The notes beneath the pieces are model-generated. The model saw only the letters and a program-made list of their open reading frames with translations, was not told the origin of the DNA and did not search any database. A DNA stretch of 64,000 bases, taken from Fragilariopsis cylindrus CCMP1102. Taxonomy: Eukaryota > Bacillariophyta > Bacillariophyceae > Bacillariales > Bacillariaceae. How positions within the stretch are numbered: the stretch's first letter is position 1; each line of letters opens with the position of its first letter. The stretch is taken from contig FMBT01000357.1 in the NCBI GenBank assembly GCA_900095095.1, forward strand, positions 124,001 through 188,000, written 5' to 3'. The translations under genes and the position numbers were made by a program. Below are positions 30,648-42,299 of the stretch, piece by piece.

Positions 30648-31715
30648 AAGTAAAAATGAATACGTGTATTATATTATAATATACCCAATGACACATCCAA
30701 CACCACCACACTATTTACTATCATCATCCTGCTAGTAATACAGCGAGTAAAAAAAAAAACGACGACGTAGTATATTATAATATATACTATAGTAGACACA
30801 CGGAGAGATGAAAGCAGAATAAAGTTCATCACAACATTCTGTACGAATATATACGAGTTCCAGTACTACCGCCACCACCATAGCACATCATCCACCTCCT
30901 AGCTTCCTTCCTATCATGCATCAGTTCTACATTTTATGAAGGAAAATCAAAACCCATAATATGTAGCAGTTTCCGCCACCACCACCACCACCACCACCGC
31001 ATTGTTATTCCTCCTCCTCAGTAATCATGAGCAGTAAGTAACGGGATCATTATAATATCATTATCAACTTCAACTTCACAATCACCACCGCACCGCCGCA
31101 TCCTCCTCCTCCTCCCCCTCGCATAGCATAACATCACCTCAGAAAACATCAATCATCGGGTAAACATCATTATTTGATCATCGGTAGGTTCATTCATCTG
31201 TTGTTTTACCATCATAAACCACGCATCTGCTGTCACTACTACTGTAATTAAACAGGACGGGAAACGACCAACAAGAGAATATTCCGCCACCTACCGCTTA
31301 TCACCACCGATATGGACAAGAACAAGAACGTCCCGTAATAACAGCAACAACAACCTCCCTTTTCAATTAGCAATTTGTCTACTCTCATTATACCAATGTT
31401 GATATTATAGAGATCAGTAATAGGAAAGCATGCACAAAATATACATTGCAGTTTTCTGCAAAGTACTATGGTAAAGTGTAACAAAAAATTATACTAGATC
31501 AAGTTAAAGGAACATATGTACACACTATCGTATCATATCTGTACACAATATCGTATCATATCTATTCCACTACAGTATAGGCAAAGTGTTTCGTATTTCT
31601 TGTGACACTGTCTTGCAGCAGTGTCACTGATTCAACGAAACAACAATAACAATAAATCCAAGAATACCATATACGTTTATACTACCCCCCTACACACACA
31701 CAAAATCGTTTCATA
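30648..31715. other. Intergenic with CCACCA microsatellite
   Basis: No gene. A (CCA)n array lies near 30975-30999, TCC-rich stretches lie near 31100, and ACACTATCGTATCATATCT recurs in tandem near 31522 and 31549. The last part should be the 3' flank of the next minus-strand gene. Confidence 0.5.
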
Positions 31716-33608
31716 TTAATTAAGTTTATACCGGCTTCCCGAACCGGTTCGGACAGTTGATCCAGATTTGGCACCCTTTGGAATGGAAGACGTCGTGATT
31801 CTTGTGCCAGTGAAGAAGCTTGGTGAATTGCTAATGAATCCGGTGATAGAACCATCCTTGTTTTGTTTCCATTTCGATAATTCTGGAACGCCACCAATGA
31901 CCTTTTTTTTCTTTGGAGCGACTACCTTCTTCTTTTGTTGGCGGGCAGCAGCAGCAGGTTTCAGTGTGGTAGGTGGTGGTTTTGTTACCTTTTTGGTTCC
32001 TCCAAAGGAAAACATTGATTTGTTGTTACTGCGAGTTTTGGTTTTTTAACAGCAGCCTGTTTCTTATTCTTACTACTAGAAACGATTGTTTTATTAGGTA
32101 TCTTCTTTTTCTGCACCTTTGCTGCGTTGACTGATGTGGATTTCTTTTTCTTTTTTACAAATACCGTTCCGCTGCCACTACTACTACCAATACTACTCCT
32201 ACTATCAATCTTCTTGGTACCTTCGACCGTGCTGGTGGCAACATTCAGGGCTGCCTTTCCGGTATAGGTCGCTAAATCGACCAAGAGACCCACCAGCGTT
32301 TTAGGTTCGAGACTTTTCATCATTCAGTGTATTCTGTTGGAGAAAGATCCGCATATTTATCGAGTTTGATTGGTTTGATATCCAATTCGATTACGACACT
32401 GAATTCCTCTCGTAATTTTTCCTCTGCCACAACATCTTCTTTCGCTTCAAATAATAATTTACTTTCTATTGATTTACGAAATAATCGATCACGGATATTT
32501 TTCTTGGCAATTACGTTCGCAATCGTTACCTTTTTATAATTTGTTTGAAAATAACCATACCGTAGTTCTTCCATATTATCATAGGACGGATATTCTTCTT
32601 CTTTTTTCTTGCCATTTGTGACAAGCCATTCGGTATAGGCTAACAACGAGGCCGAATCGTATGGAATAGAAACATCAATGATAGTTCTTGTTCAATAGTT
32701 TCATTATATCCATATTAATATTCATGTTACCGATTGCCGCAGAAGCAGCCTTGATAGCGGCATCGATGCCTTCTTTTCTTTCATCATTTTATCAATAGCT
32801 TCGGAAACGATCTTCATGGACCACCGGCTCGGCAATCGCAGCGACTTGAGATTTCTTTTTTTTTTTCAATGATGCGGATGCCTTATGGCGGACCCACCGA
32901 GCTTTCCGGCCAAATCGGCAGTTGACTTGAGAATTTCTGTTGTTTTTTGTTGTCAATAGATGCGGATACCAACTTGATGGCGTCACCAGTACCTTCGAAG
33001 ACTTCCTTTGTTTTATTACTTTCAATGGCTGTTGTGACAACCTTAATGGCGGGACCACCAATCTTCCCAACAATATCAATAGTAGCTTCAAAGAATTTTT
33101 TAGAAACATCCCAAACTTCGTCGTATGTTACCTTTCCGGAAATATATTCCCCCCCTTTCTTCTTGTTATTGTTAATTATATCGGCTGCCATTGTTGTTAC
33201 TGTTGTTGCGCTGTTGTACGTCGGTGGTGGTAGTGGTGGTCACTTTCTCTTTTTTCTTTTCCTTCTCCTTCACGTTTTCGGCATTATCATTATCCTTCTT
33301 TACCGGAAGATTCTTGCTACCCCTTTCTTCGTCTCCACGTTGTGGCATCATCGTCATTCTTTCCTTCTTCCTCCTGTTTCTTCGATTTCACTCCAATTCT
33401 CTTTCTCCTTCGATCAGTTTTCTTTTTTTCTTTGATGTCACATCTCCTTCTTGGATTCGTCCTTTTTCTTCTTTATCTCTTCTTTCGGATTCTCTTCCTT
33501 CGGATCCTTCGAATCCACAATAATACCATCAGCATCTTCGGCGACACCTTCGACCGCAGCAGTATTCGCTAGCGGCTTGATTGTCATCGTATCTTCCAAA
33601 CCATCCAT
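31716..33608 (-). CDS. Amphipathic/basic hypothetical protein, many frame breaks, GSRYKL C-terminus
   Basis: A single protein can be followed from an ATG at 33608 (MDGLEDTMTIKPLANTAAVE) to the stop at 31716 if about seven single-base shifts are accepted. The N-terminus is charged and Lys/Glu-rich. An amphipathic region follows at 33190-32880 (VWDVSKKFFEATIDIVGKIG; EVFEGTGDAIKLVSASI). A folded-looking block covers 32650-32330 (LAYTEWLVTNGKKKEEEYPS; FRKSIESKLLFEAKEDVVAE; VVIELDIKPIKLDKYADLSP). Next is LVGLLVDLATYTGKAALNVA at 32290, a Lys-rich stretch, and a C-terminal block ELSKWKQNKDGSITGFISNS ending GSGSRYKLN. That ending resembles a short C-terminal module seen in many diatom proteins. Function unknown. 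Shifts often fall in A runs (for example near 32050), pointing to homopolymer errors. Confidence 0.55.
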
Positions 33609-34753
33609 CTCTCACGTTTGGTCATTCTTTGAGTCATGCCAATTATCAGCATGGAAGTACGTGTATAGCCACCGAGAAATGACGTCGACGACATAATTAT
33701 TATTTTTGGCGACAATGAGAAGTCAGACTATTCGAATTTGGATGATACGGAGCCACACCAACAAATGCTGATACAGAGTCATAGTTGTCGGTGAATAAGG
33801 CGGCCCAATAATAAGCGATCGTCGACCAGATCAAAATACTTCGTTGCACAGTCAATAAATTCATCATACTCGTATTGTTTGACAGACTTAATACTACTTT
33901 TAGTAGCTTGTACGATTGTTATCTACACAATACGATAGATCCTCTGTTCCTCTAATTGTTCCTCTTGTGAAACAGTACAGGTACAGGCTGCAGTAGTACC
34001 GTGGATATTATTTAGATACCAGAGATAGATGCAACAAAATCAGCAAGGAGGAATGTTAAACAAAGTTGCCTCACAAATTCTCATCAAGAAAAAAGTATCT
34101 TTTCATGTCTTTTAGTCAAAACCCAGCTTGAAGCTCGTGGCGCGCTCGTGCAGTGAATTTAAAAGACTAAATAAGGCTTTCCCGAAACCCAATCATGATA
34201 AAATCTTATTCGAATGGCACGCAACGTGCTTGAAAAGGTGGGGGGAAATCCACTAATTTCAATAATATATATTTAAAACAAACACCTCCTTTTCCTCCTT
34301 CCCCCTCCTCTAGTCCTCGTCCTACTATCAACTGGCAATCTACTATACGCTAATTAACTAATTTTATTTATACTACAGTACTGTACTCTAATTTGTATCT
34401 ATTTTAGTTTTTACACGATGGTCAAGTAAATAACACATACAATACAATCATCGCCTTACGGCTTCCATCATTACTCACTTCATTCGTTCGGTTTGCAGTG
34501 TAACAGGTGATCGACGCACAAAGAAGCGACGTTCTGTCAATCCATGTAATTATTATTTGTATATTATTTAATTTTTTGTTAATCTCTACCTTTAATTATT
34601 TGAAATCGTCCCACACCTACCATTTTACGTAGAAGTCCACCAAAGTTTTTCTTCTTCTTCTTCTTTTCCATTTTTCCATATTATTAGTCTTAGTCTCTCC
34701 CATTGTTGTTGGTGTTGTCGTCGTCGATTGTTGTTGTTTTGGTTGTTCTGGGA
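33609..34753. other. Intergenic, no gene seen
   Basis: This lies upstream of the minus-strand gene ending at 31716 and downstream of the next one. It has a pyrimidine-rich patch near 34280-34330 and no coherent frame. Short ORFs across 33191-33696 on the plus strand are Ser/Phe-rich shadows of the minus-strand gene. Confidence 0.45.
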
Positions 34754-35694
34754 CTACTGTACAACAGCAGCAGCTGCCGAAGTAGATGTACTGCCACTAC
34801 CAATACTAATAAATTTACCAACATTTTCTGTTGATGTTGATGTTGATATCGTTGATTGTCGATGAATAGGATATATATTAGTTATTAATTTTGATAGAGT
34901 GATTGGATTTGTGGATAAACCACCAAATATTTGTAAACATTTGATTTCAGGTTTTGTAGTATTTGTATTATTTCTTGAATTTTCTGGTGCAGTGACATTC
35001 GCTAATATTGGTATACCCATATTATAATATAAATAATGTGGATTAATTTCTAATATAATCCATTTTTCAGTTGGTGGGGATGTTTTCCAATAATATTCAT
35101 TTGCCACAGTATCATATCATTCTTATGTAGAGATGCTCTTATAAACTTTCCATCTTTTAGAAATGTTCTGGAAAAATATGGTTTATAATTACGTTCTTTT
35201 TCTTGTTGTTCATGTTCTTCTTCTGTTCCTGTACTATCTGTACTATTATTATTATCTGTACTACCTGTACTAACACTAGTATCTAAACAATCATTCCAAT
35301 CATTAATATCGACATAAATGATAGATACTTGTATATTCTTTTGGTGGTGGTTGTAATACTAATAAGGAGGAATCATTGTCGTTGAATGGAAGAGGACAAC
35401 CTACTACTGTATTAGCTGTATTATTAGCTGATATTGTAGCTGATATTGTTGTAGCTGATATTGCTGTCGTAATTGTCGTTGTCGGATCTACTACCGCTTC
35501 CTCATCGACACCGACACCGCCGTCGGTATCATTAGTAGTACTACTAGTAGTACCACCGCAATCATTATCGTCGTCGTGGTTGTCAGTTTTAGTTTCAGTA
35601 GTCTCACGTTATCAGGCTGCTGCTGTTGCTGCTGCTGCTCCTCCCCAAATTGTTGTTGCATTTCTTCATAGGATAATCCGACATGCCAACCCAT
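34754..35694 (-). CDS. Hypothetical protein, about 310 aa, frame-broken
   Basis: Starts at an ATG at 35694 (MGWHVGLSYEEMQQQFGEEQ). After one shift near 35600 the frame gives an Asp/Thr-rich linker and then GCPLPFNDNDSSLLVLQPPP. A shift near 35340 leads to VSIIYVDINDWNDCLDTSVS, and YKPYFSRTFLKDGKFIRASL further on. A shift near 35120 leads to NEYYWKTSPPTEKWIILEIN, HYLYYNMGIPILANVTAPEN, IKCLQIFGGLSTNPITLSKL and the stop. The segments fit together as one globular protein with inserted disordered linkers. No family recognised; no signal peptide. Confidence 0.5.
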
Positions 35695-36668
35695 AGTAAT
35701 AATATACTATTTGATGCTACAGTATTGCAATTTCAATTGTACTATTCTTTGAATATTATTATTATTTCTATCTTTTAAACTGAGAATACTGTTGCGGAGA
35801 TTAAATAGATGAAAAAATGTATTGTTTTGAAGATGACGACGATGATGACGATGATGATTGATGATGATGTCGATGACAAATGCGAACAATAATAATACAG
35901 TAAGTACGTCTTATAATTATTCTTGTTTTGCTTTATTACTTCAAGTACTGTACAGCATTGTTTTATTGTTCGCTTTCTTCGTTACAACCAACGTTAGTGT
36001 TATTTTGTAATTTGTTATTTTTGTGTGACTGCTTGGCGAGGTAAAAGAAAGAAAGCGAAGCAAGATGCAAGGTGATGCATGATTGATGATGGCATGGCGA
36101 GCGATGATTAACCTTTCTGCATCTTGTAAAACAAAAATATATGATTTGTGGGACTGACAGCATGGCATGACATTGTATGACTCACTCAAAATGACTGCCG
36201 TAAGTACCTTAAGTAATTTAAAACCTTACGTGACGCGAGTGATACAACATGCATACTTTTACAAATCAAATCAAATGTTTGAAACGTGCGTCGTGATTTC
36301 TTCAAACATCATTGATTCATTCCACAATTTTCTTTTTCTCCTTGTTTTCTCAAACAGCCCAAACACAACACAGCCCAACAAGACACGAAACATAACACGA
36401 CACAAACACTTCCGTGTATTACTGTATATTATAGCACTAAAAAAGATCAATGTCAGACGAGTAGTTCTTTTTTTTCAAGTTACATTTGTTTCTACCTAGT
36501 AGGTCTATAATATAATAACGGAAGTGTCTTTTACTTTACTTAATTTAACTAAAATCTTTTATAACTATTTATTTCTAAATTCTTCATTTCCCGTTTTGAT
36601 TTATATTATACTTCTCCTACTTCTATTATAATTCTTAAAAAGTGGTGAACTTAACTACTTATCAATAA
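35695..36668. other. Intergenic, no gene seen
   Basis: AT-rich DNA with a GATGATGACGATGATG stretch near 35830. No coherent coding frame. The right end is the 3' flank of the next minus-strand gene. Confidence 0.45.
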
Positions 36669-37631
36669 CTAACATTGTACGTGCCATTTAACAACACGAC
36701 AATGTTGAGGTACAGGTTGATGTTGCTGTTGCTGTTGCTGTTGATTATTTGTATTTGCGTTGGTATTTGTATTTGTGTTGGTAGTAATATTATTGTCATG
36801 GACATTAATATTACTATTATTCAATACCGTTAATGCTTTGTGTCTATCAATCCATGGTTTCATAGCAGCAACCACATCTTCGTGTTGTTGTTGTTTTTCA
36901 TCTATTACTACTACTACTACTTCTTGCTGTTCTTGTTTTTGTTCTTCTTCAACGCTACTATTACTAGTTTTAATATTACTGCTATTACTCAGATGACTTT
37001 CAATGGAATAATCATCCCATTCATTATCAGCATTATAAATAGCTTCGCGTTGTCGTTGTAATAGTATTCTTCTATTTCTTCTTTGTTCTCTTCTTGGTGG
37101 TGGTCCAACTAGAAACCTTCCTCTTATTTGATAATCATTACCAGTACTAGAATTAGAGTGAAAGGAACCATCGTTATCGTTATCATCATCATCATCCGTA
37201 TCACTCAGTTGAAAATTCTTGGGAACAAAGATATAGGATACTGGTGGTGGTGGTGGTAGTATTGATAATTCTTCACTTTCCTCTTGTTGTTGTTGTTCGT
37301 GAATCATTGCATCATATTTTTTGTTTTGTTTTGGTGAAAGATGGGGTAGTACTATTCGTGCATCATCTGCTGATGATGAATTTGAGTTCGACTCTGAACT
37401 CGACGATGACGATGACGACTCTTCCGATGGCGGTGGTGATGGTGATGGTGATGATGATGAGGAGGTTGTTGATTCATTACTGATCACCGCCAGTAAAATC
37501 GATGCTAACTGCTGAGATTTTGTTATTTTTCCTGTATCATCATTATCATCATCGTCTAGTATGCTATGCTTGCCTTTATTATGGTGTTTACGAGGAGTTA
37601 AGACTCGTGATATTTGATTAATTATCATCAT
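36669..37631 (-). CDS. Low-complexity hypothetical protein, 320 aa
   Basis: An intact frame from MMIINQISRVLTPRKHHNKG to the stop. Long Ser, Asp, Asn and Gln runs alternate with short ordered pieces: GKITKSQQLASILLAVISNE near residue 35, VLPHLSPKQNKKYDAMIHEQ near residue 94, a proline run followed by VSYIFVPKNFQLSDTDD, then IRGRFLVGPPPRREQRRNRR and ILLQRQREAIYNADNEWDDY. The C-terminus is Asn/Gln-rich and ends RVVKWHVQC. No domain recognised. The polar, Arg-rich core could bind nucleic acid or be a scaffold; this is not supported further. Confidence 0.5.
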   Translation of the reverse strand: MMIINQISRVLTPRKHHNKGKHSILDDDDNDDTGKITKSQQLASILLAVISNESTTSSSSSPSPSPPPSEESSSSSSSSESNSNSSSADDARIVLPHLSPKQNKKYDAMIHEQQQQEESEELSILPPPPPVSYIFVPKNFQLSDTDDDDDNDNDGSFHSNSSTGNDYQIRGRFLVGPPPRREQRRNRRILLQRQREAIYNADNEWDDYSIESHLSNSSNIKTSNSSVEEEQKQEQQEVVVVVIDEKQQQHEDVVAAMKPWIDRHKALTVLNNSNINVHDNNITTNTNTNTNANTNNQQQQQQQHQPVPQHCRVVKWHVQC

Positions 37632-39280
37632 AGTAGTAGTGCTTGTTGTGTGGATGTGTTTATATTTGTCTTTGTGTGCCTGTACTTGTACTGTACTGTT
37701 AGGTGATGTGAGTGCTATTGATATTTGTTTGCTTTCTTTTATTTCTGCTTCAATTAGAATATTGTGCGAGCATTGTAATTATAGTATTAATATTTTTGTA
37801 ATAGCCTTTTTTGTGAAGGCTTTTTGATGACGTGAACGTATTTTTGTGAGATTTAAATTAAGAATTTGGCTGTATTGTGATGATGTGGCGTGAGCGTAGA
37901 TTTAGAAAGCGAATGATTGGGTGTCACGTGATTGATTTCCTGATGTTGACATCTATCACCTGTTCGGTACTAGTACTCGCGCAAATCTGTGATTCGAGTC
38001 GAGTCCCACGTTGGAAAGAGGAAGCAAGACTGCTTTCGTGGAAGAACGACGACAAGAATTTGAAATTTGAATGAATCTAGATGAATGAAGAATGAATCTG
38101 TGCATTCAATCGTGGTTTGTTAATAAGCCCACAGTTGTTTCGGAATTTTTTTCAGAATATTCCGCTCTCGAGCGAACGTACGAACGAAACGGTCACAAAA
38201 AATTCGGTCGTCTTGAAGAAGGAAAAATACTATATAATAGATCTCATCTCATCATCTTCATCAGATGCAAAAGAACAGAACAGAACAAAACAAAACAAAA
38301 CAAAAAAAACTCTAGCACATATGCAAGAAGAAGAATTATCATCATCATCATCGAATGAATTCAATCTTGCGAATTGATTCAATCGACTTTATATGTTTGT
38401 TAATAATAAAAGCCCACACTTTTTCTTCGGAATTCGTTTGGGGAGCGAGCGAGCGAACGAACGAAGCCCACAAAAATTCGGTCTGAAGAAATATACGAAG
38501 ATGCAACAATAATCGATGGATGGCGGTACTAAAATCCGAACGTAACACTATAATCAATCACACCATTATTGGTACAACTGCTGCTATAGCTCTGTCGAAA
38601 CGGCTGTAGATTCAACGAAACGAAATTTCCATATCCTCGTCAACCATACAACATCATCAGCTTCATTGAAAATTTCTGAAGTAAATATATATAGATATAT
38701 ACCACCAACAACAAATGATTGTGTAAAATCAGCTGGTGGAGTACCGGTTAGAGCGGTTACGATAGTAAACTCCCTTTTTTCCACCATACAGTATCTAAAC
38801 TATTGAAATAGTGTCGGGGGGAGATATAAGGGTGGAAGAGTAGACAAACCCGTCATTTTTGATTTCTTTATAGTTGGTGACGAGTACCATTCGCATCTCA
38901 GTAAGCAAAGGCACCAAAGCAGAAGACAGCTAGGATTTCTTTCGTTACGGAACAACATTGTACGGGGTATCGTAAGGGTAAGATTTGAATAATATTTATA
39001 CTGTAGTCCTAGTAGTGTGTACGTTGTAAAAATTCCCATAATGTTCATGTTGTATTGTAATTGTAATTGTTCAGATTATTTCTTTATGAATCTACCCAGT
39101 CAAACGAAGCACACTTACTGTACTGTACATGTACTACCACACACATTAAGTAAGTGAGAAAGAAGCACTGCACTACTGTACAGCGATTGTTCTTGTAATA
39201 ATACATTCTCTCTATACATAAATAGATAGGATAGTAGGATCCAATCAAATACTGGTAATATATTGAGAGAATGAATGTGA
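37632..39280. other. Intergenic with a diverged direct repeat and weak ORFs
   Basis: No convincing gene. A short minus-strand frame at 38584-38787 (MVEKREFTIVTALTGTPPAD...) is the only balanced one, and I cannot support it further. A direct repeat lies at 38113-38500 and is listed separately. TACTGTACTGTACATGTA and similar motifs cluster near 39115-39185. Confidence 0.4.
38113..38500. repeat. Diverged direct repeat, two copies about 280 bp apart
   Basis: TTTGTTAATAAGCCCACA...TTCGGAATT...GAGCGAACG.ACGAAC...CACAAAAAATTCGGTC near 38113-38210 recurs near 38393-38490 with indels. The array of GAGC/GAAC tetranucleotides differs between copies. Confidence 0.55.
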
Positions 39281-39533
39281 GAAAACTTGGGTGTGGATAT
39301 GCGGGTGCGACAGGAGAGGGGAGAGATAAGAGTGAGTGAGTGAGTGTATGAATGAAAAAGTGCTGAGAAATTTTACTGGTGGGTATGTGGGTGCGGTAGG
39401 AGAGGGGAGAGATGAGAGTGAGTGAGTGAGTGAGTGAATGAATACATGAATACGTGAGAAATTTTACTGGTGGGTATGTGGGTGCGGCAGGAGAGGGGAG
39501 AGATGAGAGTGCGTGAATAAGTGAGAAATTCTA
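39281..39533. repeat. Tandem repeat, about three units of 90 bp
   Basis: Units contain GGTGGGTATGTGGGTGCGG(C/T)AGGAGAGGGGAGAGATGAGAGTGAGTGAG then GAATGAA...TGAGAAATTTTACT. They start near 39290, 39378 and 39470. The inner GAGT tetranucleotide array varies in length. No coding potential is seen. Confidence 0.75.
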
Positions 39534-39699
39534 TTGAAACAGCAAATCACATGGTGAGGAAGATAGCATACCCATTGAATGGACTAGTGTAATGGGATAG
39601 CTCATAGTAACTTTATACATTAGTTTAATATCTAAGTGTATACTATACAGCTGCTCAACAGTCTAAGTTCACAACATACCATAAGTCCAAAGAAGAAGA

Positions 39700-40830
39700 A
39701 AAAGAAAGAGAAAAGCAGTAGTAGTATATCAGATCGAATACAACAGCAGGAACAAGAAGGATCATGTCAAAAGAAACAAAAGAAGAAATTGACTTAACTA
39801 ACATCACTGGTAGCAACAGTCCACCAACTCTAATTAGTATAACAAAAGCCAGGAGAGAAATCAGTAGACAACTACAGATAAGGGTATGGGACAATCCCCA
39901 AACGCATGTTATGGGCCAACAGTGACTGGCTGAAAAAGAGGCAGGTCACATCCCAAGCATTCCTCCACCAACCAACCCAGGAGCATACAGTGGAACAATA
40001 CACAATGCGCTTGAAATCCACAGGAGGATAAGACAATTAGCATGGAAAAGATACAAAGAAAATGATCATGCATTCATTCAAAAACTATCACTTCTTAGAA
40101 TTGCAGGATGACAATGGATATATCGTTGGATACACTGCAATTGAATTGTTTGATCATCTAATGGACAGATATGGCAGAACAGGTCACAGCACTGCATAAA
40201 ATCTTTGAAACAAGTCTATGACCCAAATGAAGAGCCACAGGCATACTACAAACTAAGTAGTACAAGATGCACGGAACACCCCTGAATCATTGAATCAAAC
40301 CATTGATGAAGCAACCCTCATTTGACTTGGACTCAATCAGTTTTAAAGAACACATCGATTTGAAATTGGATGTTAAATCATGAAAACAACTAACAGGACT
40401 TGAAAAAACATGGAAAATGTTTAGATCCCACTTCACAAAAGCAATCAATGACAACAAAAGCGATACATGAACACTCAGAGCAATTGGGATTGCTAATGCA
40501 GTAGAGGAACAGGTAGATCAAAACAAAGAAAATCAAAGGATTTTGGCACAAGCAACAGTTGAGGCAAATGGTAAGATTGATCAACTTGAAAAACAAACAG
40601 CACAACTATATGCTGCAACAACAACCTCTTTAAGACACAACTGCAGCAACAATCAAAGCACTCACAGGTAAAATCAATCGACTTGAAAGTAACAGTAGTG
40701 GAAAAGGAACCAGAAGTGGAGGAAAAGGATGCGGTTAATATAGAACATTAGGGAGCAACAACTTCCCTAGAAATGCGAAAGGAATTAGAACCACACACGG
40801 AGATGGACAACAACAACTACTGTTAGACGG
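39700..40830 (+). pseudogene. Decayed copia gag, same lineage type as the inner element
   Basis: With shifts and stops, the plus strand gives IDLTNITGSNSPPTLISITK, then PPTNPGAYSGTIHNALEIHR, RRIRQLAWKRYKENDHAFIQ, GYIVGYTAIELFDHLMDRYG, and later VEEQVDQNKENQRILAQATV with KIDQLEKQTAQLYAATTTS. The order (Pro-Gly-Ala-Tyr motif, long helix, D.LMDRYG, coiled coil) parallels the Gag of the element at 13426-19182. Many stops show it is dead. No LTRs were found on either side, so the rest of the element is lost. Confidence 0.6.
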
Positions 40831-41091
40831 GTTTGTTTGACATGAGATATTTATCTTGGGAAAGTAAGTAAGAGAAGAAAAACTAACACCACATTATTGA
40901 AATCCAGTTGTTAGAAGTACTCCTAACTACTACAATCATTTTCTATTAGTAACCAATTGCACCACATCCATCTGACAGAAATAGCTCTGCTGGTGTTTGT
41001 TATTAAATTCTACAGGAATAAGAATAAAAAAGGGAAATGAATTATAATGATGAGTTATTTTACTACAAGTTGGTATAGCAACAGGCGTGTT

Positions 41092-42094
41092 CTGGATGGT
41101 TCCTTTTGGCGTGTTCCGGCTCAACGCTGCGCGAATATGGTGAATAAAGGACAATCTGCGGACAGACGCCTGCCACACGGGATTGGTTAACACGCGCTAT
41201 GCAGTGAAGTACCATCAATCGGGGGATTTTTAACTGTATGGTAGCTCCTCAAACCTTCTCCAGTACCTATCCATAGGCATTCTACACACTCCAAATTATC
41301 GACAGGTCTAGGTAGTGTCAGCAAAGCCCTGGTACTTATTTCAGGAGAATTTCCCCCATATTGGGTACTCGTCGTCAAAGTTGAAAATAATAATTAACGC
41401 GCACCTATGCAGTAAATAGGGCGAAATTTTCCTTATATCAACATGAAAATGGGAATGTACTCAATCGAACCTCCATGGATATCAGTCTATTTAATAAAAG
41501 CTTATGAGACGAAATATAGATGTCTATAGTCTTAACAAGGACAAAAAGTTTGGGTTAAATTGGATCCATTTTTAGGTACTTAAACTCTGTCTTAGTAAAA
41601 GACACACATGATCGGATTTTCCGAAAAAAATACGTCCTACATACCCGTTGATAATGGGTCCTCTCTTAATGTACCAATAACATTATAAATTAACGAATTG
41701 ACTAACATAATAGTAATAGAAACATCTGTATTAGCACTTTATCTATTAATCCATTCTTTAATTTTTAATTCTTCTCTCTTATGCACCTCTTCCTGGCGAT
41801 TCGAAATTTGCCTTCCAGTCATGTACGACCCTATAGAATTTTCCCCAGATATCCAAATCACACCCAAACTTTTGTCTCTATTAACAGTATAGATATCTAT
41901 ATTTCGTCTTATAAGCGTTTGTTAAATAGATCGATACCCATGGAGGTTCGATTCAATACATTCCCATTGTCATGATGATGGGATAATTTTCCACCCATAC
42001 TTAATAATTTTCAAACGAATTTTCCTCTGTCGCGAGCCTATCGCGCATTTAAAAAATTGAGTCGCATCGAGCTGGAACGCGCCTTTTGGGCACC
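41092..42094. repeat. Fold-back (inverted-repeat) sequence
   Basis: Bases 41444-41556 and 41861-41974 are reverse complements of each other at roughly 85-90 percent by eye. Both include GAACCTCCATGG, a GAAATATAGAT(G/A)TCTAT core and a CCCAAAC(T)TTT end. Outside them, TTTTGGCGTGTTCCGGCTCA near 41105 pairs with its diverged complement near 42067-42090. The whole can fold back on itself around a 300 base loop. No ORF. A non-autonomous TIR or foldback transposon is the likely source. Confidence 0.65.
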
Positions 42095-42136
42095 TCATTT
42101 TGCACATACAAGATGTATAGTACGTAAGGTTACCCA

Positions 42137-42285
42137 TTTTTGCTGAGGTTTTAGCTCTATGGAGAGCTCACAAATCTACTACACCAACCATGCCCCCTTA
42201 CTGCAAAAATAATAGGAGGAATTAGGTGGTATGGTTGGTGCAATAGACTTGTGAACTAGAGGAAGAGCTATAACCTAAGCAAAAT
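42137..42285. repeat. 150 bp hairpin, MITE-like
   Basis: The left arm starts TTTTGCTGAGGTTTTAGCTC and includes CACCAACCATGCC; the right arm includes GGTATGGTTGGTGCA and ends AACCTAAGCAAAAT. The arms pair over about 57 bases with some mismatches, around a loop of about 30 bases. The size and shape fit a miniature inverted-repeat element or a small-RNA hairpin precursor. Confidence 0.65.
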
Positions 42286-42299
42286 CCTCATCAAATAAA

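Noticed and set aside
33191-33696. Plus-strand Ser/Phe-rich hydrophobic frames
   Set aside because: They are antisense of the Lys/Glu-rich N-terminus of the gene at 31716-33608; Lys codons read backwards give Phe and Leu.
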